This document shows positions 22,947-27,458 of a stretch of DNA of 27,458 nucleotides, piece after piece. The DNA is from CADCTB01 sp964479465 (GTDB taxonomy: Bacteria > Actinomycetota > Acidimicrobiia > Acidimicrobiales > AC-14). The DNA is taken from the NCBI GenBank assembly GCA_964479465.1, contig CAYZMG010000062.1, forward strand, positions 1-27,458, written 5' to 3'. Both the position numbers and the translations under genes were made by a program. The stretch's first letter is position 1. Each line of letters opens with the position of its first letter. Below the pieces are notes generated by a model. It was not told the origin of the DNA, did no database searches, and was given only the letters and a program-made list of their open reading frames with translations.

Positions 22947-23342
22947 TCAGGTCTCCGTGTCTGTGTCGTCGGCGCCGGCTTCGGGATGCAGGGCCGCGAG
23001 GTCGCGTAGCCGGGCGAGCACGGCTTCGAGTGCCGGGCGGGTGTCGCCGTCGCGGAGCCGGTAGTAGCCCATGCGGCCTTCCCGTCGGCGGTGCACCAAG
23101 CCGGCGGTGCGTAGCAGGCGGAGCGCGTAGCTGACCGCGTCCTCGGAGGCGTCGAGGGCGAGGGCGATGTCGCCGACGCACATCTCGTCGGTCGCGAGGA
23201 GCGCGGAGAGGATGCGCACCCGGAGCGGGTCAACGAGCAGGCTGAGTGAGGCGCCGATGAGCTGCGCCTCTGCGTTCCGAATGGCCCGGGTCCGTGCTGC
23301 CTCGACCCGCTCGGGATCCACCGGATGGCCGTGTTCGCTCAC
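22947..23342 (-). CDS. ArsR/SmtB-family metal-responsive repressor
   Basis: A 131-residue winged-helix protein from a GTG at 23342. The core reads LVDPLRVRILSALLATDEMCVGDIALALDASEDAVSYALRLLRTAGLVHRRREGRMGYYRL, a typical ArsR fold close to the CmtR/KmtR branch. The cysteine in EMCVGD sits where metal-sensing ArsR proteins often have a CxC. Only one Cys is present there, so other ligands (the N-terminal histidines H4 and H6, or C-terminal acids) may contribute. It probably represses itself and the divergent copper genes through the 26-bp palindrome that begins 8 bp upstream of its start. The metal sensed is inferred to be copper from the neighbours only. Confidence 0.83.
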   Translation of the reverse strand: MSEHGHPVDPERVEAARTRAIRNAEAQLIGASLSLLVDPLRVRILSALLATDEMCVGDIALALDASEDAVSYALRLLRTAGLVHRRREGRMGYYRLRDGDTRPALEAVLARLRDLAALHPEAGADDTDTET

Positions 23343-23350
23343 CTCATCGG

Positions 23351-23376
23351 TTTATCCGCACGGCCGTACGGATAAA
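23351..23376. promoter_or_regulatory. 26-bp near-perfect palindrome, probable ArsR operator
   Basis: Outer arms TTTATCCG (23351-23358) and CGGATAAA (23369-23376) enclose a 10-bp centre that contains CGGCCG. Only one base pair of the 13 mismatches. It lies between the divergent arsR and csp3 starts, 8 bp from arsR and 44 bp from csp3, as expected for an operator controlling both. Confidence 0.8.
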
Positions 23377-23420
23377 CGATCAGGGTGTCCGTGAGCCCAG
23401 AACGACCGGAAGGAGATGCC

Positions 23421-23819
23421 ATGACCGTCGCGAGCCAAATGCTGCGTACAACGCCCAGCGACACCGGCTACGACGCCGACGCCCTCGCCGCATGTATCGA
23501 TGCATGCTTCGAGTGCGTGCAGGCGTGCACGGCGTGCGCCGATGCCTGTCTCGGCGAGGAGATGGTGGCCGAATTGCGGCGCTGCATCACCGTCGACCTG
23601 AACTGCGGGGACATCTGCGAGGCCACCGGCCGCGTCTTGTCCCGCCAGACGAGCTATGACCCCGAACTGACTCGTGCCGCGTTGACCGCGTGCCGGGATG
23701 CGTGCCGGCGCTGTGGCGAGGAGTGTGAGCGCCATGCCGACATGCACGAGCACTGCCGCATCTGCGCCGAGGCGTGCCGAAGGTGCGAGCAGGCGTGCGA
23801 CCGCCTCCTGGCGGCGTGA
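23421..23819 (+). CDS. csp3: Cytosolic copper-storage protein Csp3 (four-helix bundle)
   Basis: A 132-residue protein from the ATG at 23421, with AGGAG at 23411-23415. It contains 18 cysteines, mostly as CxxxC along helices: ACIDACFECVQACTACADAC, CITVDLNCGDIC, TACRDACRRCGEEC and HCRICAEACRRCEQAC. Number, spacing and length match the Csp3 copper-storage family (DUF326), whose members line the inside of a four-helix bundle with Cys and bind many Cu(I) ions. The absence of a signal peptide fits cytosolic Csp3 rather than the exported Csp1. Extra histidines lie in RHADMHEHC. An in-frame upstream start at 23385 is less likely. The DUF305 gene follows after 11 bp. Confidence 0.88.
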   Translation: MTVASQMLRTTPSDTGYDADALAACIDACFECVQACTACADACLGEEMVAELRRCITVDLNCGDICEATGRVLSRQTSYDPELTRAALTACRDACRRCGEECERHADMHEHCRICAEACRRCEQACDRLLAA

Positions 23820-23830
23820 CGGCGGCAGAG

Positions 23831-24424
23831 ATGAGTGACCGCCACGCCGCCGACGCCCAGGCGGGTGAGCAGCAGGATCACCAGCGCATGGAGCGCAAGC
23901 AGTACCTGCGGTTCGGGGCGATGATCGCCACGTCGACGGTGGTCATGTTCCTGCTGACCTACACGAACACTTACGCCTGGGACCATGTTGTTCGTTGGAG
24001 CGAAGAGCGCGTCTACATGGCGCTGCTGATGGGCGGCGCCATGGGCGTCGTCATGCTCGGCTTCATGTGGGGGATGCACAAGAACGTCAAGGTCAACATC
24101 GGCATCATCGCCGGTGCGTTCGCGCTCATGGCCGTCGCCCTCTGGCTGTCTCGGTCGCAGCAGTTCGTGGACGACCGCGCCTACATGAAGGGGATGATCC
24201 CGCATCACTCGATCGCCATCTTGACCAGCGAGCATGCCGACATCGACGACGTGCGCGTCTGCGAGCTGGCGAACCAGATCATCAAGGCCCAGCGAGAAGA
24301 GATCGCAGAGATGGACTGGTTGATCGACGACATCGCCGAGAACGGCGAGGCCACCACTCGCTCCGAGGCCGAAGCCCGAGCCGCACCAAAGTTCACCAAC
24401 GACAACGTGCGCGAAGAGTGTTGA
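23831..24424 (+). CDS. DUF305 membrane protein, copper-associated
   Basis: A 197-residue protein from the ATG at 23831, 11 bp after csp3, so surely the same operon. Three hydrophobic helices, near YLRFGAMIATSTVVMFLLTY, VYMALLMGGAMGVVMLGFMW and VNIGIIAGAFALMAVALWL, are followed by a soluble DUF305 domain. The domain carries the family motif AYMKGMIPHHSIAIL, with a histidine pair and methionines, then ELANQIIKAQREEIAEMDWLI. DUF305 proteins are often encoded with copper-handling genes, and the M/H motif is a plausible metal site. The exact activity is not established to my knowledge. It probably sits in the cytoplasmic membrane. Confidence 0.84.
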   Translation: MSDRHAADAQAGEQQDHQRMERKQYLRFGAMIATSTVVMFLLTYTNTYAWDHVVRWSEERVYMALLMGGAMGVVMLGFMWGMHKNVKVNIGIIAGAFALMAVALWLSRSQQFVDDRAYMKGMIPHHSIAILTSEHADIDDVRVCELANQIIKAQREEIAEMDWLIDDIAENGEATTRSEAEARAAPKFTNDNVREEC

Positions 24425-24946
24425 GCACGAGGTCTGCCCGCCGGTGAGAGCAGCAAGGGAAGGAGGGGCCGGTGACGGCACGTCGCCGCCGCGGTTGACC
24501 TCGGAGAGGCACGCGCGGTGTCCGTCCTGATCCTTTCCGCCGGCGCGCTTCTCGTCGCGGTAGTGCTCATCGACGTGGCCTGGACGACCGTCGCCGCCGG
24601 CAGCGGCGTCGGCCGTCACCGGCCGGCTCGCCGGGTGGCTGTGGTCAGCGGCGCGAGCCGTCCACCGTCGACGCCCATCACACACATGGCTCTCGGTGGC
24701 GGGCGTCGCCATCGCCTCGACGCGCTCGCCGTGTGGATAATCCTCGTCCTGGCAGGCTGGTCGCTACTACGACGCCGACTTCGAGATTGTCGCCGAGGTA
24801 ACGGGCCAGGAACAGGAATTGGATCGTTCACGCGGGACAGCGGACTGAGACTTCCGGGCGGTCCGGGAACCGGCGTTCTGGGGCGCGGGCCGCGAACTGG
24901 ATCAGCTGTGCATATGGGGCATGCCCTCCCGGCCTGAGAACCTTGC
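24425..24946. other. 522-bp stretch of decayed sequence after the copper operon
   Basis: No intact gene. It contains an ion-channel-like remnant (24518-24772, listed separately). A further 27-codon open piece to about 24848 begins with Y-Y-D-A-D-F-E-I-V-A-E-V-T-G, looks like part of another protein and stays unassigned. Nothing is recognised from 24849 to 24946. Confidence 0.5.
24518..24772 (+). pseudogene. Broken ion-channel-like gene (N-terminal fragment)
   Basis: From a GTG at 24518 (GGAGAGG about 10 bp upstream) the peptide begins VSVLILSAGALLVAVVLIDVAWTT. It resembles the first helix of actinobacterial two-pore-domain-like potassium channels. The frame then shifts: the next frame gives AVTGRLAGWLWSAARAVHRRR and LSVAGVAIAS, and a further shift returns LAVWIILVLAGWSLL, the second helix. 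The pore loop and everything beyond are missing. Two frameshifts plus truncation indicate a pseudogene, unless sequencing errors explain the shifts. It follows the copper operon by 93 bp. Confidence 0.55.
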
Positions 24947-25252
24947 CTATCGCTGGTCGTCGATCTCGAGGTAGATGATCTCGACGGCATCATCGGCGCC
25001 GAGCACGACGTAGAGCGCGAGACGGGCCACAAGCACCCCAGCGGCGATCAACACGCGGACCTCCGGGACGCCCTTGACCGCCAGGGTCGCCCCCTCGTAA
25101 TCGAGCGCGAGGACGTCGATGAGCGTCGGCAGCTCATGGAGCAGGAAGTCGGCGGTCGAGGGGACACCGACTGCGCTGCGTTCCTCTGGGAGCAGTTCAT
25201 CGAGCCGGTCGAAAAACGAAGGGGCGACGCGGACTTGTCGCCGAGCGCTCAC
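24947..25252 (-). CDS. Probable toxin of a small toxin-antitoxin pair (RelE/ParE-like guess)
   Basis: A 101-residue protein whose GTG start overlaps the stop of the upstream gene in a GTGA. It follows a pattern I know from actinobacterial hypothetical proteins paired with a short partner: RVAPSFFDRLDELLPEERSAVGVPSTADFLLHELPTLIDVLA, then VPEVRVLIAAGVLVARLALYVVL and VEIIYLEIDDQ at the end. The alternation of beta-strands with the basic R-x-L-I segment is reminiscent of RelE/ParE toxins. No catalytic residues can be confirmed. Gene order (partner first), overlap and sizes favour a toxin-antitoxin module. It might instead be an unrelated two-gene unit. Confidence 0.6.
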   Translation of the reverse strand: MSARRQVRVAPSFFDRLDELLPEERSAVGVPSTADFLLHELPTLIDVLALDYEGATLAVKGVPEVRVLIAAGVLVARLALYVVLGADDAVEIIYLEIDDQR

Positions 25253-25431
25253 CCGGTGGCGGGACGAAGCTGCTCGGCCAACCGGGTGGCCGTGGCCTCG
25301 ACGCGCTGCCGGAACCCGTCCGGAAGCTCGTTCAGGTCAGTCACGATGTGCTCGCGCACCACCTGGGCGCGCTCGTCCGGCGACATCGAGTCGAGTTCTT
25401 CGGCAGTGATCACCTTCGGTGCGTCGGCCAC
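25249..25431 (-). CDS. Probable antitoxin, short acidic protein
   Basis: A 60-residue protein from a GTG at 25431: PKVITAEELDSMSPDERAQVVREHIVTDLNELPDGF, then a helical RQRVEATATRLAEQL ending. The I-T-x-E-E-L-D-x-M-S-P-x-E-R and V-T-D-L-x-x-L-P strings recur in small actinobacterial proteins encoded ahead of RelE-like partners. It overlaps the following gene by 4 bp (GTGA), which implies coupled translation. The same frame is open much further upstream, to 25743, but those residues run antisense to the TPR gene start and look non-coding. No DNA-binding motif is obvious. Confidence 0.6.
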   Translation of the reverse strand: MADAPKVITAEELDSMSPDERAQVVREHIVTDLNELPDGFRQRVEATATRLAEQLRPATG

Positions 25432-25712
25432 ATCACCACGATAACCGTGACGAAGTCGGGCCAGGTGCCGACTGTTGACGATCGAGAGTGCTTTCCAAGT
25501 GGCCACGGCACCGCGATCGCCCCTCGATCTGGTCACGAAGCCGGCGTTCAGTGATAGGGGGAAGGTCCGAACGCGGCCGGTCTTCAGGGATACCCCATGC
25601 GCCCGGCAAAACGGAGGATCCGACTCGCATTCCAGTCGCATCCCGAGCATCGTTGAGGGGCGCACACACCAGCTTCGCTGGGTCGCCACCTTGATCTGGA
25701 GAGGCTCTCGAA

Positions 25713-27278
25713 ATGACCGCCGCCGAATCAAGCCCCGAGTCACTGCGAACTCGTGCGGAGGATCTCCTGGATGAACATCGGCTCGAAGAAGCGGTCGAAG
25801 TTCTCACGGCGCTGATCGCAGTCGAGCCTGGCAGCCACTGGGCCTATCGCGTGCGTGGGGTCGTGCGTTCGGAGCTCGGTGATATCGAGGGCGCAGGGGC
25901 CGATCTCGATCGATCAGTGCAGCTGGCACCCGAGGACGCAGCCGGGTGGGCTAGACGGGCCGAGCTGCGAGCCTCTGGTCCCGACCTTGCCTCCGCCACG
26001 GTCGACGCCGAACGAGCCTTGGCGCCCGACCCCAAGTCACTCGTCGCTTGGACGGCGCGAGCCACGATTCGACGCCAGCAAGGACACCTCGCCGGTGCAG
26101 AGGCCGACCTGACCCATGCACTCGCATTGCAGCCGGACTCGGCCTGGCTCTTGACCGCCCGTGCGGGTGTTCGCGACGACGCCGGCGACCTCACCGGCGC
26201 ATCAGCCGACGTTGGCCGCGCCCTTGAGCTGGATCCGTCTTACGCCCACGGCTGGGCCCTCCAGGCTCACGTCGCCGGACGCGCCGGCGAGAACGACATG
26301 GCCGTCGAAGGCGCGTCACGGGCCATCGCACTGGAGCCGGACAACGGATGGGCCTACGGCAACCGCGGCCTCGCTCGCCAAGAGCTCGGTGACTTCGGCG
26401 GTGCTATCGCCGACTTCGGTCGGGTGATCGAGCTCGACCCCACCCATGGCTGGGCGTGGGCGGCACGGGGAAGGGCCCGTGCGGTCGGAGATGACCTGGA
26501 GGGTGCCCTCGCCGATCTGACTCGGGCCAGCGAGCTGAGCCCGGAGGACGCCTCGACATGGACGGACTTGGGCCGCATAGCGGTAGACCTCGGCGACACA
26601 TCAGGTGCGACCCAGGCGATCAGTCGTGCCATCGACCTCGGCGGCGACGACGCCTACACCTACGCCCTGCGAGCGAAGGCTCGTTGGCTGGCGGCCGACT
26701 TCGAGGACCTGATGGATCGGATGTCCCAGGATCCGCCGACCCTTCAGCACCTCATGGCACTGGCGGTGGGCGGCGCCGCTGTGAATCAGGCGATGGCGGA
26801 CCTCCGGCAGGCGTTCGAGCTCGATCCGGAGGTCGCTGCATCCGTCTTCGGCGTGGGCCGCGGCGACGACCTCCGGCGGCTCATGGACACCATTCGCCTG
26901 CTCACCGAACAACGGCCTGAAGATCTCGACGAGATCCTGACGGCGGTGTGCCGCGCCATGCAGTCAGCTGACGCCACCGAGCGCCTCGCGGAGCTCCTCA
27001 CGCTGGAGTCGGTGCTGGAGGTACGTGCCTCAAAGGCGGCAGAGGGAGCCGACGTCGCCTATGCGGCCACGCTCGAGCTCACACTCTCCGCAATTGACGA
27101 CGTCATACGGCACGGCGCTGCCGACGACGCCGACCTTCGGGATCTCCGCACCCGGACGGAGTCCTCCCGAGCTGGCCTCCCCGTCAGCGCTTCCTTTAAC
27201 GAAGAGGTCAACGCCATGAAGGCCCGGCTCACCGGGATGCCGCCGGAAGGTCCCTCGACGGCGCCGACCGCCAGCTAG
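25713..27278 (+). CDS. TPR-repeat protein
   Basis: A 521-residue protein from the ATG at 25713, with GGAGAGG at 25698-25704. Residues from about 8 to 320 form roughly nine 34-residue tetratricopeptide repeats. Clear examples are AYRVRGVVRSELGDIEGAGADLDRSVQLAPED, WAYGNRGLARQELGDFGGAIADF and the following ALELDP-type turns. The C-terminal 200 residues are helical but less regular, with RLLTEQRPEDLDEILTAVC and a proline/threonine tail. No signal peptide or membrane helix is present, so it is probably a cytoplasmic scaffold. Its partner is unknown. It is divergent from the toxin-antitoxin pair, with 281 bp between them that hold nothing I recognise. Confidence 0.85.
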   Translation: MTAAESSPESLRTRAEDLLDEHRLEEAVEVLTALIAVEPGSHWAYRVRGVVRSELGDIEGAGADLDRSVQLAPEDAAGWARRAELRASGPDLASATVDAERALAPDPKSLVAWTARATIRRQQGHLAGAEADLTHALALQPDSAWLLTARAGVRDDAGDLTGASADVGRALELDPSYAHGWALQAHVAGRAGENDMAVEGASRAIALEPDNGWAYGNRGLARQELGDFGGAIADFGRVIELDPTHGWAWAARGRARAVGDDLEGALADLTRASELSPEDASTWTDLGRIAVDLGDTSGATQAISRAIDLGGDDAYTYALRAKARWLAADFEDLMDRMSQDPPTLQHLMALAVGGAAVNQAMADLRQAFELDPEVAASVFGVGRGDDLRRLMDTIRLLTEQRPEDLDEILTAVCRAMQSADATERLAELLTLESVLEVRASKAAEGADVAYAATLELTLSAIDDVIRHGAADDADLRDLRTRTESSRAGLPVSASFNEEVNAMKARLTGMPPEGPSTAPTAS

Positions 27279-27458
27279 CCAACTCCCGTCATCACGTCCG
27301 CTCCGGTGGGGGCACAACTCGGGTCTCGCCCGGTGATGTCAGCCGGCGGGACGGCAACCATGTCGCCGGTCGCATTCCGACCGCAGCCATCATGGTCCCG
27401 ACACCGGCGTTATATGGGTGATCCGTGTCAAGGAGAAACCTCACCAGCCCGGTTGATG

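Overview
The window is high-GC DNA with many GTG and TTG starts. It carries an Rv2179c-like exoribonuclease, actinobacterial-style DinB, VOC and APH families, and a probable leaderless promoter. This points to an actinobacterium, perhaps an Acidimicrobiia-like lineage, but that placement is an impression from protein style and not a phylogeny. I see no rRNA, tRNA, CRISPR array or complete insertion sequence.

Layout. Bases 1-4500 hold a small membrane protein, a decayed IS21-type transposase start, a DUF6933 protein, a nucleotidyltransferase-fold protein, a nucleoside phosphorylase, and a GrpB-family/exoribonuclease pair. Bases 4600-10900 are a run of mostly single, often divergent genes: tandem VOC protein, DinB copy A, APH kinase, HAD hydrolase, Apt-like phosphoribosyltransferase, second APH kinase, small membrane coiled-coil protein and YpeA-like acetyltransferase. 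Bases 10986-14604 encode two overlapping ABC exporter half-transporters. Bases 14858-18677 hold an APH(3')-type kinase, a bleomycin-resistance-like VOC protein, a TylM1/DesVI-like methyltransferase, another DinB protein and another VOC protein. Bases 18789-20078 encode a single 429-residue protein that joins a MerR-family DNA-binding half to a complete SAICAR synthase (PurC). It is followed by an APH-fold protein that has lost its catalytic motif and by DinB copy B, a near-identical inverted duplicate of copy A. Bases 22947-24424 form a copper module: a divergent ArsR regulator, an 18-cysteine Csp3 copper-storage protein and a DUF305 membrane protein, around a 26-bp palindrome. The end holds a broken ion-channel-like gene, a probable toxin-antitoxin pair and a TPR protein.

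How it fits together. Most genes are single-gene units of resistance- or modification-type families (four APH folds, four VOC domains, three DinB proteins) and look like an accessory region built by gene acquisition and duplication. The two clear multi-gene systems are the ABC pair and the copper module. The strongest candidate for something new is the MerR-PurC fusion. Its own upstream region has the hallmark MerR promoter: a 19-bp spacer with an inverted repeat inside it, and a start codon 7 bp after the -10 box. This suggests a purine-pathway enzyme that may control its own transcription.
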